From the NCBI GenBank assembly GCA_011524525.1, contig WTKE01000108.1, positions 120,550 through 184,549 on the forward strand: a DNA stretch of 64,000 nt, written 5' to 3'. This stretch comes from Bacillus sp. (in: firmicutes) (GTDB taxonomy: Bacteria > Bacillota > Bacilli > Bacillales > Cytobacillaceae). Made by a program: the position numbers and the translations under genes. Below are positions 32,821 to 43,012 of the stretch, piece by piece (position 1 is the stretch's first letter; every line of letters starts with the position of its first letter). The notes below the pieces were generated by a model. It was not told the origin of the DNA. It made no database searches and saw nothing but the letters and a program-made list of their open reading frames with translations.

Positions 32821-34035
32821 GTGCCCAAAAAAACTTTATTACTTATTATACTTTTCGCCTTTCCGTTCATCTCTGTAACGCACGCAGAAGTGCCAATTAA
32901 GGCAGCATTTGTTCGTGAACACCAGTTATGGATGAAAGAGGGAGATCAAGAAATACAGCTTACCATAGATAAATATGTCTATTCACCCCAGTGGTCCCAT
33001 GATGGTAGATTTATTGCTTACATTGACGGTGATGAGCATGGAGAGAAGTCTAACTTGTGGATCTATGATACAAAGAAGAAAGAAAATTATGAACCATATT
33101 CTAACATCGAAACTTCTTCTTTTGCTTGGTCTCCTATTTCCAATGAGCTAGCTTATTTATCAGGATGGGTATTAAATGTTACAAAGATGAAGGGTGACCG
33201 ACCATATGGATTTGAAAATGTGTCGTTGGGAGTTAGTGGTTTTGAATGGTATCCAAATGGGAAAGAGTTTATTGTTTCAACTAGCTCAAATCGCCTTCCC
33301 ACAGGCTGGGAGCCAGTTAAGTTGTACCATATTCCAAAGGACATGAACCTTAATGAGAAAAAAGCCAATCTATTGTACTCAATTCATATTGATGAAAATC
33401 ATTTATTTGCTGTTGATTTCGATGACTTTAAGTGGAGTTATGACGGAAAGTGGGTCAGCTTTCTCGGCACGCCAACACCTTCTTGGGCTATGGACAGTAA
33501 TCCTTTATGTGTTCTATCTTCAGATGGAAAAGTGTTCAAGGATGTTGGTAGGATGTTAGGATTTAGTGACTGGTTTAAGTGGTCACCTCAAGCAAATCAA
33601 TTAGCTTATATTTCAGGAGAAGGACGATTTTTTGTTGAGAATAAAATTACAAAAATTGCTGATATAGAGGCTTCTACTAAACAGGTAGATTATACACCAA
33701 AGAGTTACGTTGACCTAGATTTGGAATGGCGTTCCCCTTCCAAAGTAATTGTCGCACGCGCTCAAGAGAACAAAGCGTGGAAAGAAGGTCCAGTTCCCAC
33801 CATGTTCACCACTCTGTATGAAATAGATTTAGATTCAGGGATTCAGAAACAAATCACATTCCCAAAAGAAAATGAATTAGATGTGGAACCACAGGTAGCT
33901 GGCTCCTACCTCACATGGGTACGTAGACAAGGTGATATGCAAAAAGGTGATGTTTGGATAAAGGAAGATAAGCAGAAAGAAGCAAATGTCTGGATAAAAA
34001 ATATAGATTTTTCACCTGCTTTATTTAAGAAGTAA
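32821..34035 (+). CDS. Secreted TolB-like beta-propeller protein
   Basis: A 404-residue protein with a signal peptide (KKTLLLIILFAFPFISVTHA) and repeated WD40-like/PD40 blades: QWSHDGRFIAYIDGD, AWSPISNELAYLSG, EWYPNGKEFIV, KWSYDGKWVSFLG and KWSPQANQLAYISG. It should fold as a six-bladed propeller outside the membrane and bind a partner protein or polymer. The GTG start at 32821 follows AGGAGGG. Single gene. Function unknown. Confidence 0.8.
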   Translation: MPKKTLLLIILFAFPFISVTHAEVPIKAAFVREHQLWMKEGDQEIQLTIDKYVYSPQWSHDGRFIAYIDGDEHGEKSNLWIYDTKKKENYEPYSNIETSSFAWSPISNELAYLSGWVLNVTKMKGDRPYGFENVSLGVSGFEWYPNGKEFIVSTSSNRLPTGWEPVKLYHIPKDMNLNEKKANLLYSIHIDENHLFAVDFDDFKWSYDGKWVSFLGTPTPSWAMDSNPLCVLSSDGKVFKDVGRMLGFSDWFKWSPQANQLAYISGEGRFFVENKITKIADIEASTKQVDYTPKSYVDLDLEWRSPSKVIVARAQENKAWKEGPVPTMFTTLYEIDLDSGIQKQITFPKENELDVEPQVAGSYLTWVRRQGDMQKGDVWIKEDKQKEANVWIKNIDFSPALFKK

Positions 34036-34083
34036 CCCGTGAGCATAAGTGTTCCAAACCGAAGAATATAGCACCAGAAATCA

Positions 34084-34106
34084 GGCAGCCCATTTTGGAC
34101 TGCTTT
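34084..34106. terminator. Hairpin terminator after the propeller gene
   Basis: GCAGCCCA / TGGACTGC (one mismatch) is followed by TTTT on the plus strand. Confidence 0.55.
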
Positions 34107-34123
34107 TATGTTTCAGAAAAGCA

Positions 34124-34612
34124 TTATTTTTTTACAATCGGTATATAAATATCGAAATGGGGGTCATTTGGGTCACCATCAACTGGGTAATATTCATGTT
34201 TAATTGGCATATATGGATCATAATAATCTACACCAACCTCTCTATAAGCGGTATAGTCACTATCAAATAGCCATTGATGTAAGTCCGTATATGTCTTTTG
34301 TATATCTTTACCTTTGTTATGTGTGGTCTTCACGTACATCCATTCAGGAATTCTGATTTCAATCATTCCATCAGGAATCACCTGCTCCTCATTCACTTCA
34401 TATACAGCGTAATGTGCGAACCCGTTTTCAACTACATGATAAGATAGACCCAATTGGACACTAGGAATCACCTTATGCTCTAATTCATCTGCTCGGTCTA
34501 TACTTTGTTGAATGACCTTTTTTAAATTCGGTACGATTTCCGAAAATGTCCCCTCCCATTTTAATCCAACTGCCCGATAGGCTGGTAAAGTTAAAATTTT
34601 ATAGTTCATCAT
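34124..34612 (-). CDS. GyrI-like/AraC effector-binding domain protein
   Basis: A 162-residue stand-alone effector-binding domain: YKILTLPAYRAVGLKWEGTF, LGLSYHVVENGFAHYAVYEV, IPEWMYVKTTH, and the C-terminal FDIYIPI that closes the family. Such domains bind small amphipathic or cationic compounds and may sequester or hydrolyse toxins. AGGAGG precedes the ATGATG start. Single gene; ligand unknown. Confidence 0.82.
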   Translation of the reverse strand: MMNYKILTLPAYRAVGLKWEGTFSEIVPNLKKVIQQSIDRADELEHKVIPSVQLGLSYHVVENGFAHYAVYEVNEEQVIPDGMIEIRIPEWMYVKTTHNKGKDIQKTYTDLHQWLFDSDYTAYREVGVDYYDPYMPIKHEYYPVDGDPNDPHFDIYIPIVKK

Positions 34613-35038
34613 ATTTCCTCCTAGATTTTTATTTCACAAAAGAAGCTGGTTTAATTAGGAGCAGTATGTCTGAAAGAATCCCTTCTAACCGCCTTATTTT
34701 ATAGTAATTGTTCTTTAAGATAGCTAAATTTTCCTAAAGAAATAAAGCCTTTTTTTCAATCCCACGACGTCTGCACCAACCGATACTATCGAAAGCATCT
34801 GTAAATCAATAGAAAGGCAATACCACTTCTAAATCAGTTAAAGGCCTGATACTTTTATAGCCTTCCTTATATACCGATAGCATTTTTAGTTAAAAAACAA
34901 ATTTTGTATAGCTACAAAGACAATTAATGCACTAAGCATTAGTTATGTCTTCATCCTTCATTCCACCCTCTGAATAACATTACATCCAAATTATGCCTTA
35001 TTGAGAAATTAAAAAGGTAGAACTTCACTGTGTAAAAT
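34613..35038. other. Gene-free interval
   Basis: About 425 AT-rich bases with stop codons in all frames. I see no RNA gene, repeat or strong terminator here apart from the GyrI-like gene's ribosome site at its edge. Confidence 0.5.
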
Positions 35039-35620
35039 TCAGACCCTTAGCGAGCCACGGAATCCTCTGGCAGCATAGTAAGAATCGGCACCGTTATGAT
35101 ACACGAAGACATGTCCAAAGCGACAGTCGCAAAAAAGTGCCCCACCAAGTTCTCTTATAGCAGAGGGGGTTTGTACCCAGCTTGATGTTTTCAAATCAAA
35201 ATTCCCAAGCTTCTGCAATTCGCGGTATTGTTCCTCTGTTAATAGTTCAATGCCCATGTCAGTCGCCATATCGATTACGTTATTTTCTGGCTTATGATTT
35301 TTCCTTGACTCCAGTGCTGCACGGTCGTAACAAACACTTCTACGACCTTTAGGACTTTCCGCTGAACAATCATAAAAAAGATACTCGTCCTTTTCCTGAT
35401 CATACCCAACCACATCTGGTTCACCACCAGTTCTTTCCATTTCATGAAGCGACCACAGTTTTTCTGTATTCACCTCTAGCTTTGCCTGGATGTTATCCCA
35501 TTCAAGACCTTCGTGGCGGTTTATGTTTTTTTCAAAACGAGCTTTCAATACTTTTAATATGTCTTCACGTTGTTCTTGTGACAATTCCTTATTATTTCTG
35601 ATGGCATTTTCCTTTGTCAT
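35039..35620 (-). CDS. DUF4256 family protein
   Basis: A 193-residue cytoplasmic protein with LEWDNIQAKLEVNTEKLWSL, MERTGGEPDVVGYD, YLFYDCSAESPKGRRS and ALFCDCRFGHVFVYHNGADSYYAARGFRG, which match the conserved stretches of DUF4256. AAGGGG lies 7 bases before ATG 35620. The repeated acidic and Cys residues hint at metal binding, but function is unknown. Single gene. Confidence 0.82.
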   Translation of the reverse strand: MTKENAIRNNKELSQEQREDILKVLKARFEKNINRHEGLEWDNIQAKLEVNTEKLWSLHEMERTGGEPDVVGYDQEKDEYLFYDCSAESPKGRRSVCYDRAALESRKNHKPENNVIDMATDMGIELLTEEQYRELQKLGNFDLKTSSWVQTPSAIRELGGALFCDCRFGHVFVYHNGADSYYAARGFRGSLRV

Positions 35621-35776
35621 ATTCATTCCCCTTATTGTTATTACTCATAATGCTTTAAGTATATATCCATATTAATTTAAAAATAAATCGTTTTCAAAAA
35701 TTACTTGGAGAAATAAGATAGGATTCTCCTTTCCCAAATTCCTTTGGTATAGTATTAGAAGTGGAGGGTTGATAAA

Positions 35777-36594
35777 ATGTTTTCCTTGGAATTGTTCAAA
35801 CAATTGCCCGTAAGGATTGTTATAGTGGCAGTGCTGATTATTCTTACCGTTTATTTGATTCGTAAGTCCATCAAGCTTTTCTTTGATAAAACGAGCTTTT
35901 TGGATGAAAATCGTGAAGAGACATTGATGCATTTCGCGTATCAGGTGACAAAGTTAATGGGATTGTTGTTCTTCTTTATTTATGTGCTCAGCCATTTCTT
36001 TAACCTGACTAGGCTTGTTACTGGTTCGGTAGTAGTGGCCGGTGCCCTGGCATTGATTTCCAGCATATTATCCGGGATTATATTATGGGGCTGACGTACT
36101 TGTTTGAACGTCAGATTCACCACGGAGATTATGTGATTATCAATGGAAATCAGCAAGGAAAAATTGAGGAAATCAGCATGCGCCACCTGAAGATTCGCCA
36201 GTTTGACGGCTACCTGTATTCGGTTTCCTATAGCAATATTAATGAACTACATAACGGGAGCAGGGGAAGGCGCCGGGTGAACGAAAGCCTTGTTCTCAGC
36301 TACAGGCAAAATCCAGACGAAGCTTTTAAGGTCATGGAAGAAGTGGCTCAAACCTGCAACGAGAAATACGGAGATTTCTTATTGAAGGATGAACAAGGTC
36401 TTCCCGTGGAGAGCTTCAAATTTAACCAAATCACCGAGTTGAACATTGATTTTAGGGGGCATAGATACTCCATATCCGGACTTGTGAAGGAAGCGGATCT
36501 TGTTGAAGCAAGCAAAAAGGTCAGGTATGAATTGGCCATGGCTGCCTATATGAACAATTTGGAGATGGCAGAAAGCCTTAACATGGGCCATTAA
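35777..36594 (+). pseudogene. MscS-type mechanosensitive channel, split by a frameshift
   Basis: ORF 1 (105 residues from ATG 35777, ribosome site GGAGGG) supplies TM helices and the pore region up to VVAGALALISSILSGIILWG. ORF 2 (from 36085) continues directly with LTYLFERQIHHGDYVIINGNQQGKIEEISMRHLKI, the MscS beta-domain, and the C-terminal mixed domain. The frames join if one G is added to the GGGG run at about 36087-36090. MscS channels relieve hypo-osmotic stress. As written the gene is interrupted, although reinitiation at the overlapping ATG, phase variation or a sequencing error could each apply. Confidence 0.8.
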
Positions 36595-36597
36595 CAA

Positions 36598-36628
36598 AAG
36601 GGACGTATGCTCATGCATATGTCCCTTC
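36598..36628. terminator. Bidirectional terminator between convergent genes
   Basis: AAGGGAC(G)TATGC / GCATA(T)GTCCCTT is a long near-perfect stem with T-rich flanks on both strands. Confidence 0.85.
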
Positions 36629-36637
36629 TTGTTCCAT

Positions 36638-37519
36638 TTATTTGTTCATAAAATGATACACCGCACCAATCATTCCTGCATCATTTCGATGTTTACATGG
36701 AGCAATTTCCACTTTTAAAAACTTCCACCACTCAAGTTTTTCTAGCTTTTCTTGGATTTGTTCTATCAGTCCTTCTCTTGCACTTACTCCTCCACCAATG
36801 AGGATCTTCTGAGGATTTAGAGTCACTGCGAGATTAAAGAGACCGTAACTAACATGCTCCAACCAGTCATGAATGAGCTGTTCCACCTCTTGATTTTCAG
36901 CAGCCTCAGAAAAAATGGACTCTCCCTCAACCTTTACATACTCATCCAAGCCCTTATAGTCTCTATACCTTTTGATCAGACTCGTGGTAGAAGAGTTGGT
37001 ATGAAGCATTTCTTTCCCCTTTTCATCTGCTTTCGTTAGCATAAAGCCAAATTCACCACCGCGGAACGTATGGCCGTGGACAATCTTTCCATTCACCATG
37101 ATCCCTCCGCCAATTCCTGTGCCGATCGTATAGCAAATAAAGTCCTCGCAGCCCACGGCATTTCCGCTCCATCTTTCCGCTAACGCTGAGCAATTCCCAT
37201 CATTCTCAATCTCCACTCGTAAAGGAACCCTAGCTTCAAGGAGCTCCTTAAGATTTTTTTGGTCCAAAGCGATAATGGCTCCTGCTCTCTCGGCAAAACC
37301 GGTGCTTGGATTAATGAAGCCCGGAAGGCTAATAGCAACGCCTTCCACTTCATGATCCTCTTTATATGCCGTAATCGTTTGGACCATATCAGCCAAAAAG
37401 ACCTCTAGGTCATCACAAGTAGTCGAGTAGCTTCCTTTTGTTACAATGGTTCCGTCCTCAAGAACGATACCGTGCTTTACCTTTGTTCCACCCACGTCAA
37501 AAGAAATATACTTTTTCAT
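36638..37519 (-). CDS. ROK family sugar kinase
   Basis: A 293-residue ROK kinase: N-terminal phosphate loop FDVGGTKVKHGI, sugar-contact ENDGNCSALAE, GTGIGGGIMVNGKIVHGH, GGEFGF and the second ATP loop ILIGGGVSA. The cysteine-rich zinc motif CxCGxxGCxE of many ROK proteins is absent, as in BglK-like kinases. It is the last gene of the minus-strand cluster behind two GH78-type enzymes and a CUT1 importer, so it likely phosphorylates the hexose (for example glucose) released when rhamnosyl disaccharides are split. Confidence 0.88.
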   Translation of the reverse strand: MKKYISFDVGGTKVKHGIVLEDGTIVTKGSYSTTCDDLEVFLADMVQTITAYKEDHEVEGVAISLPGFINPSTGFAERAGAIIALDQKNLKELLEARVPLRVEIENDGNCSALAERWSGNAVGCEDFICYTIGTGIGGGIMVNGKIVHGHTFRGGEFGFMLTKADEKGKEMLHTNSSTTSLIKRYRDYKGLDEYVKVEGESIFSEAAENQEVEQLIHDWLEHVSYGLFNLAVTLNPQKILIGGGVSAREGLIEQIQEKLEKLEWWKFLKVEIAPCKHRNDAGMIGAVYHFMNK

Positions 37520-37544
37520 CCTTATTCTCCTTCAGCCAACGAAC

Positions 37545-39113
37545 TTATAAGTTATATTTTCGAATTAAGTATGTTGGTGTGCAGCTCCAAGCATGGCAAT
37601 AGCTGTTGATTAGATGGCTTCCGTATGGGGAAAACTCTTTGTCTTTCGGGTCATAAAGCTCCCAAAAGGTATCTGCACCATCTTCGATCATTCCACCCCA
37701 GTAGGTTTTCATCTCAGAAATGGCCAGCTCTTTTTCTCCCGCAACCAGTAACGCTTCAATAAAGTGATGATACATATAAGGAGTGGCGATTCCTATCTCT
37801 GGTTTCTCCTCTAACAAATGCTTCATCAATTGCTTACTTTCTTCTTCTGTTACTACTCCAGCTAAAACCATCCAGATTTGACTTGCCCACGAAACTTGTC
37901 GTTCTTGCCCACTTACAAAAAACTGTTGTTCTTCATCCCATAAATACTTCTTCGTTGCATGAACAATCTCCTCTAAACGAGCCGCAACAATTTCCTTCTC
38001 CGCCACATTCAGTTCTTCCATTAAAAAGACGGCTTGTTTCAACGTATAAATCAAAATCGCTTGTGAAGGAGTTTGTTTATTTAAGCCTTGTTGCCAATCG
38101 ATAAAGGACCACCACTCGGAAGAATCTACTAGAATATGATTTTCATCAAGTCTCTCAAGAGCCAGTTCCACTTGACGGTAAGCCGTTGGCCATAATTCTA
38201 TTAACGTTTCTTTGTCTCTTGTGGCTAGATAGTAATCGTGTAAGGTGGATAAAAAGAAAAGTGAGTAGTCAAACAAAAAGGTATCATCAGCAATCAACTG
38301 CGGTTCAATAAATACATTGGCGGACACCTTTCCTTGATCATTCGGTACACCGGCAAAAAGATACAAGCATCTTTTGACTAAATCATTCGTACCAAACGTT
38401 TCATAATTGGCTAGAGCCTGCAAACGTAAATCCCCTAACCAAAGACGGCGGTCACGCTTCGGTCCATCTTCAAACACGTCCTGCATACAATCCGCTAATG
38501 TTTTAATACTAACTTCATCCATTTTTTGCAACAGAGAGTCTGGATGTCCTAAGGCTTCTACCGCTTCCAGATTAGCCGACGTGACGGCTCTACATTCAAT
38601 ATCCTCGAACATAACTTGGTATTTTTGCGAAGTCGCTAGGACCTCAAACTTCACGTATCTAAAAGCATATCTGCGTGGAAGAGCAATCGTTGCGGGCAAG
38701 ACATCTACAAAAATGGTCTCCTCCTGTAGCCAAGCACTGCTTAACCAGCCATCATAATTTTCAAATGGTTCACCCATTTCTACTGGCATTTCACCAATCG
38801 TCAGCTTCAGTTTTAACGGGGCATCCGGCGGGCTTCCCACCGGACGAACACGAAAGTTTAGGTATCCCACTTGGTGGTCCCCAAAATCAACGATAAAGGA
38901 ATCACCTTTCTTGAATTCTTGTTTTTGCAATTCATCAACAGAAGAGGCATGCTCCACCTTCCAACCATGCATCACATCAGAATTGGGAATCACCTGAACG
39001 AGTGCTGTTGGCTTTACCACATTACTTTTTAAAACGGGCTTTAACCGGTGAGCTTCTTCAATAAAGGCTTTATTTTTTACAACAATATGATCTCTAAGCT
39101 TTTGTGTACTCAT
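37545..39113 (-). CDS. Alpha-L-rhamnosidase-like (GH78-type) glycoside hydrolase, short form
   Basis: A 522-residue cytoplasmic protein (no signal peptide) with an N-terminal beta-sandwich (GDSFIVDFGDHQVGYLNFRV) and an (alpha/alpha)6-barrel region containing FEDGPKRDRRLWLGDLRLQA, the counterpart of the GH78 DCPQRDERLGWTGD acid motif, and later SEWWSFIDWQQGLNKQ and ADTFWELYDP. It is about half the length of its 979-residue neighbour. GGAG precedes ATG 39113, and its first 20 bases overlap that gene's end. It may act on a different rhamnoside linkage. Confidence 0.8.
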   Translation of the reverse strand: MSTQKLRDHIVVKNKAFIEEAHRLKPVLKSNVVKPTALVQVIPNSDVMHGWKVEHASSVDELQKQEFKKGDSFIVDFGDHQVGYLNFRVRPVGSPPDAPLKLKLTIGEMPVEMGEPFENYDGWLSSAWLQEETIFVDVLPATIALPRRYAFRYVKFEVLATSQKYQVMFEDIECRAVTSANLEAVEALGHPDSLLQKMDEVSIKTLADCMQDVFEDGPKRDRRLWLGDLRLQALANYETFGTNDLVKRCLYLFAGVPNDQGKVSANVFIEPQLIADDTFLFDYSLFFLSTLHDYYLATRDKETLIELWPTAYRQVELALERLDENHILVDSSEWWSFIDWQQGLNKQTPSQAILIYTLKQAVFLMEELNVAEKEIVAARLEEIVHATKKYLWDEEQQFFVSGQERQVSWASQIWMVLAGVVTEEESKQLMKHLLEEKPEIGIATPYMYHHFIEALLVAGEKELAISEMKTYWGGMIEDGADTFWELYDPKDKEFSPYGSHLINSYCHAWSCTPTYLIRKYNL

Positions 39114-42033
39114 GATTATTCTCCTTTTTTCCAGCTACTATCGCTTCATTGATTTCTTGAATGATGGAATCTACCTCATTTAGTTGAATCGTCGGTTCCT
39201 TGGCGAAACGAGTTAGAGTATAGGCCTTCATATGTGAAAAAGGTCCGATTTTTTCTGAGATTCCTGGAGAGTGCTTCTCTAGTACTTCCATTGCTTTTGA
39301 AGAGGAAAGAAGGTCTAGCACTCTTGAATTCTTCGTAAATAGCTCCAAGCTTCCCATTTGGTTTGGATACGTAAAGGTATATACGCCAGAACGGACTTCG
39401 ATTTGAACATTCCCATCCTGATTTTCCACCTGTAAGACTCCCTCTGCATGGACGACTTCCACATGATTTTCCTTTAGATCCTCAATTTGAACATGTGGTA
39501 ACACAATCGTTGCCGTCGTATTCGCAGGAATTTCAACCCGTACATTGATTTCATCCTTCGTCCATTCCCATGCCGAGACGATTTTTCCATATAAGGACTG
39601 ATGCTCAGCTCTAGCATGCGTCAACTTTCCACCGGCAAATTGAGGACAAATTAGAATCTTTTTATAGGCAACATCACTTTCATCCATATCAAGTCCGGCT
39701 ACTCTACGGTACATCCAATCACCAATGGCTCCATATGCATAGTGATTAAAAGAATTCATATCATCACTCCAAAAGCTACCATCTGACTTGATGCTATCCC
39801 AATGCTCCCAAATGGTGGTCGCCCCTTTTTTCACTGAGTAAAGCCATGATGGATAACTATCTTGAAGTAATAGCTTCATAGCGGTATCATGGTACCCATT
39901 TTCGGAGAGAGCAAAGCACAGATATGGTGTGCCAACAAATCCTGTTGTTAAATGGTAGTCATTTTCAATGACTAGATTATTTAAATCGGAAGCCACTCGT
40001 TTCCTCGTTTCACCCTCTACTAAGTCAAAGGCGAGAGCGAGTACATGTGCGGTTTGAGTAGGAGAAGCGAGTCGTCCACTTGGTGAGATAAACTCTCGAA
40101 CAAACGTCTCTTTGATCTTTTTTAATAGACTGCTATATTCAGCTGCCTCTTCGTACTTTTCCAGTACAATCGCACTGTTTCTTAAAATTCTTGTCGAGTG
40201 GAAATAAAAAGCGGTTGCGATGAAGTCTCTCGGAGTGGCTCCAACATAGCTATTTTCCTTCGCATCCAATCCAAGCCAGTCTCCAAAGTGAAAGCCCGTA
40301 TTCCACAAGAATTCGTTCTCGCCTTGTTTCCGAATATATTCAACCCATGCTTTCATGCTGTCGTATTGCTCTTTAAGCACGCTCTTATCGCCATACACCA
40401 TATACACGGTCCAAGGACAAACGGTCACCGCATCTCCCCAAGCAGCCGAAGAGGAATTCCCTCCCATTAAGTTAGGCAAATCGGGAATGACAAACGGAAC
40501 GCCTCCATCTTCGAGCTGATCAGCCTTCAGATCTCTTAACCACTTTTTAAAAAACGGAGCACCTTGATAGTTATAAAGTGCTGTTCGTATAAAGACTTGG
40601 GCATCTCCTGTCCAGCCAAGCCTCTCATCTCTTTGTGGACAATCGGTTGGAACATCCACAAAATTCCCTCTTTGTCCCCAGACAATGTTTTTCTGTAGTT
40701 GATTCACAAGTGGGTCTGAACAGGAAAATGTACCTGTTAAAGGCATATCCGAGTGAATAACTTCTCCGATAAAATGATCTAGTTTCAATCCATTTTGTTG
40801 ATTCGAATATCCTTGAACTTTTACATAACGAAAGCCCTGGAAAGTGAAGTGTGGCGCATAAGTTTCCACTCCTTCTCCCTTTGCCATATAGGTCACCCGC
40901 TGCTTTGCTTTTCTTAAATTACCGAAGTAAATATTGCCGTCCTTATCCAAAACCTCTGCATGTTCTAAGGTGATGATTGTTCCCTTAGGTGCTTCCACGG
41001 TAAAGCGCATGCGCCCGACCATGTTTTGGCCCATATCTAGTACGGTGTCACCTGCAGGTGTGACAAACACATCTACTGGACGAATCGTTTCCGTTACTTT
41101 AGTTGACCAGTTTTCTTGAGACACCAGGTTCGAAAAAGGTAACTCGATACTTACGCATGTAGCCCAATTGCTATCATCAAACTCAAACTGGCTCCAGCCT
41201 GCCTGTTCTAAGCGTGCATCATAGGATTCTCCATGGTATAACTCGGAAGATAAAATCGCGCCTGTTGAAGCCTTCCAGGATCGATCGGTACCGATGACTT
41301 CTTCTGTACCATCAACATACTTGACGTGAAGTTGCATTAGGAAGGATCGCTGGTCACCAAATATATTTCTTTTATTACTCCAACCTAAATTCCCTTTATA
41401 CCAACCATCCGCTAGCAGCACACCAACCGCATTTTCTCCTTCTGATAATAGCTTTGTGACATCGTATGTTTGATATTGCAATCGGGTTTTGTAACTCGTC
41501 CAGCCAGGTGTCAGAAGGTCGTCAGTTATTTTCTTTCCATTGATATACGGCTCATATAATCCAGCTGCTGTCGCATACACACGTGCGGAAGCAATCTCTT
41601 TTTCCAAGGTAAATGCTTTCCTCAGTTGAAAAATCTCCTCTGATTGAGGGTCCAGCTTCGTTTCGTCTGGAGTAATCCAGCTCGCTTCCCACTCATGATG
41701 ATCAAGGAAAGCTGTTTCCCAACAAGAGACCTCACTCCAATCTGATTCCCGATTGTAGTTATCCCACACTTTGACTCGAGTAAAGTATGGGGTTCGAGAT
41801 TGAATCGGACCTGTATACATGAGTTGGATGGATTGATCGGATTCTACTTTTCCTGTGTCCCAAATACTATTTTCAAAGTGTTTAGAGGTTGATACTTGCA
41901 CCTGATAGACCGTCTGAAACGTAGCACGACGATCAGATTCCAGCTGCCACCTGAAGGTTGGATTTTTCACATCGATCCCAATTGGATTTCTCCGATACTC
42001 GCATGTTAGATTCGTTACGTTTAGTCCTGTCAT
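39094..42033 (-). CDS. Alpha-L-rhamnosidase (GH78)
   Basis: A 979-residue GH78 enzyme without a signal peptide. N-terminal beta domains (LTCEYRRNPIGIDVKNPTFRW) are followed by the rhamnosidase B-type carbohydrate module, then an (alpha/alpha)6 barrel with VDVPTDCPQRDERLGWTGDAQVF (catalytic acids), WNTGFHFGDWLGLD and GATTIWEHWDSIKSDGSFW, and FNHYAYGAIGDWMYR. It inverts and releases terminal L-rhamnose in the cytoplasm. ATG 42033 follows AAGGAGG at about 8 bases; the track start upstream is unsupported. A longer C-terminal extension than usual (about 80 residues) is visible. It lies after the CUT1 permeases. Confidence 0.94.
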   Translation of the reverse strand: MTGLNVTNLTCEYRRNPIGIDVKNPTFRWQLESDRRATFQTVYQVQVSTSKHFENSIWDTGKVESDQSIQLMYTGPIQSRTPYFTRVKVWDNYNRESDWSEVSCWETAFLDHHEWEASWITPDETKLDPQSEEIFQLRKAFTLEKEIASARVYATAAGLYEPYINGKKITDDLLTPGWTSYKTRLQYQTYDVTKLLSEGENAVGVLLADGWYKGNLGWSNKRNIFGDQRSFLMQLHVKYVDGTEEVIGTDRSWKASTGAILSSELYHGESYDARLEQAGWSQFEFDDSNWATCVSIELPFSNLVSQENWSTKVTETIRPVDVFVTPAGDTVLDMGQNMVGRMRFTVEAPKGTIITLEHAEVLDKDGNIYFGNLRKAKQRVTYMAKGEGVETYAPHFTFQGFRYVKVQGYSNQQNGLKLDHFIGEVIHSDMPLTGTFSCSDPLVNQLQKNIVWGQRGNFVDVPTDCPQRDERLGWTGDAQVFIRTALYNYQGAPFFKKWLRDLKADQLEDGGVPFVIPDLPNLMGGNSSSAAWGDAVTVCPWTVYMVYGDKSVLKEQYDSMKAWVEYIRKQGENEFLWNTGFHFGDWLGLDAKENSYVGATPRDFIATAFYFHSTRILRNSAIVLEKYEEAAEYSSLLKKIKETFVREFISPSGRLASPTQTAHVLALAFDLVEGETRKRVASDLNNLVIENDYHLTTGFVGTPYLCFALSENGYHDTAMKLLLQDSYPSWLYSVKKGATTIWEHWDSIKSDGSFWSDDMNSFNHYAYGAIGDWMYRRVAGLDMDESDVAYKKILICPQFAGGKLTHARAEHQSLYGKIVSAWEWTKDEINVRVEIPANTTATIVLPHVQIEDLKENHVEVVHAEGVLQVENQDGNVQIEVRSGVYTFTYPNQMGSLELFTKNSRVLDLLSSSKAMEVLEKHSPGISEKIGPFSHMKAYTLTRFAKEPTIQLNEVDSIIQEINEAIVAGKKENNHEYTKA

Positions 42034-42124
42034 TCTTTTTTCCTCCTTCTTTGAATAAAAAAACAAACCCCACTAATCCTTCACCTTCTGTTGGACAAGT
42101 AAGATTTGTTTTTCAGCATCCTTT

Positions 42125-43012
42125 CTACTTAACAGCTCCTGCGGTCATACCAGCTACAATCTTCTTATTGAAGAAAATAAACAAGATAAGTGGTGGAATC
42201 GAGATTAATAGAATATTTGTAAATAACAAGTTCCATTGCGTATTGTACATGCTTGAGAAATTATAGAGTGTTAACTGTAACGTGGCGTTTTCAGCACCTG
42301 GGAAGAAGTATAACGGGTTAACGAAATCGTTATACACTCCAACAGCGGTTAGTACGATGACGGTTGCTGAAACTGGTTTTAACAATGGCAAAATAATGCT
42401 AAAGAACAAGCGCATTCTTCCACAGCCATCAATCAGTGCCGCTTCATCCAGTTCTTTCGGAAGGGTTGCCATAAATCCTTTATAAAGCAAAATGGTAAAT
42501 GGTAGGTTTAGTGCTACCTCTACTAAAATAATGCCCGGCATCGTTTTAAATAGTCCGATTCCATCAAGAACCCAGATCGTAGGTACGATAGCTGGCGGAA
42601 TAATAAGTCCAGCTAAAATTAAGAAATTGAAGAATGGTGACATTTTGCTCGTACGACGTTGGAGCACATATCCAGCCATTGCCCCGACCAAGATCAGAAT
42701 AGCAATCGAAAAACCAGTGATCATCATGCTATTGAAAAATGCTCTAACAATCATTCCATTTTGTGCGGCCATAACCGCTTGAATATTTTCGATAAGCTGA
42801 AACGAGCTTGGTAGTTCCATATTTAAGAGAGAGGACTCTTTCGTATCCTTACTCGCATTCACAATAACAAAGTAAAAAGGAACTCCGAAAATAATTAAGG
42901 AAAGGATGATCGCTAAGATTTCACTAAATAACTTCCTTACCGTCTTTCTCTTTCTTGTATTCTTGGTGCGAAATGGCGCCTCAGCTTTTACTGCGATCTG
43001 TGTTTCACTCAT
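42125..43012 (-). CDS. CUT1 sugar ABC permease (MalG type)
   Basis: A 295-residue inner-membrane permease with six TM segments and the EAA loop EAALIDGCGRMRLFFSIILPLLKP that docks the ATPase. It ends VAGMTAGAVK, typical of MalG-type subunits. Its start overlaps the stop of the MalF-type gene by one base, showing co-translation. No ATPase gene is in the operon; in Bacilli such importers are usually energised by the shared MsmX-type ATPase, encoded elsewhere. Confidence 0.92.
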   Translation of the reverse strand: MSETQIAVKAEAPFRTKNTRKRKTVRKLFSEILAIILSLIIFGVPFYFVIVNASKDTKESSLLNMELPSSFQLIENIQAVMAAQNGMIVRAFFNSMMITGFSIAILILVGAMAGYVLQRRTSKMSPFFNFLILAGLIIPPAIVPTIWVLDGIGLFKTMPGIILVEVALNLPFTILLYKGFMATLPKELDEAALIDGCGRMRLFFSIILPLLKPVSATVIVLTAVGVYNDFVNPLYFFPGAENATLQLTLYNFSSMYNTQWNLLFTNILLISIPPLILFIFFNKKIVAGMTAGAVK

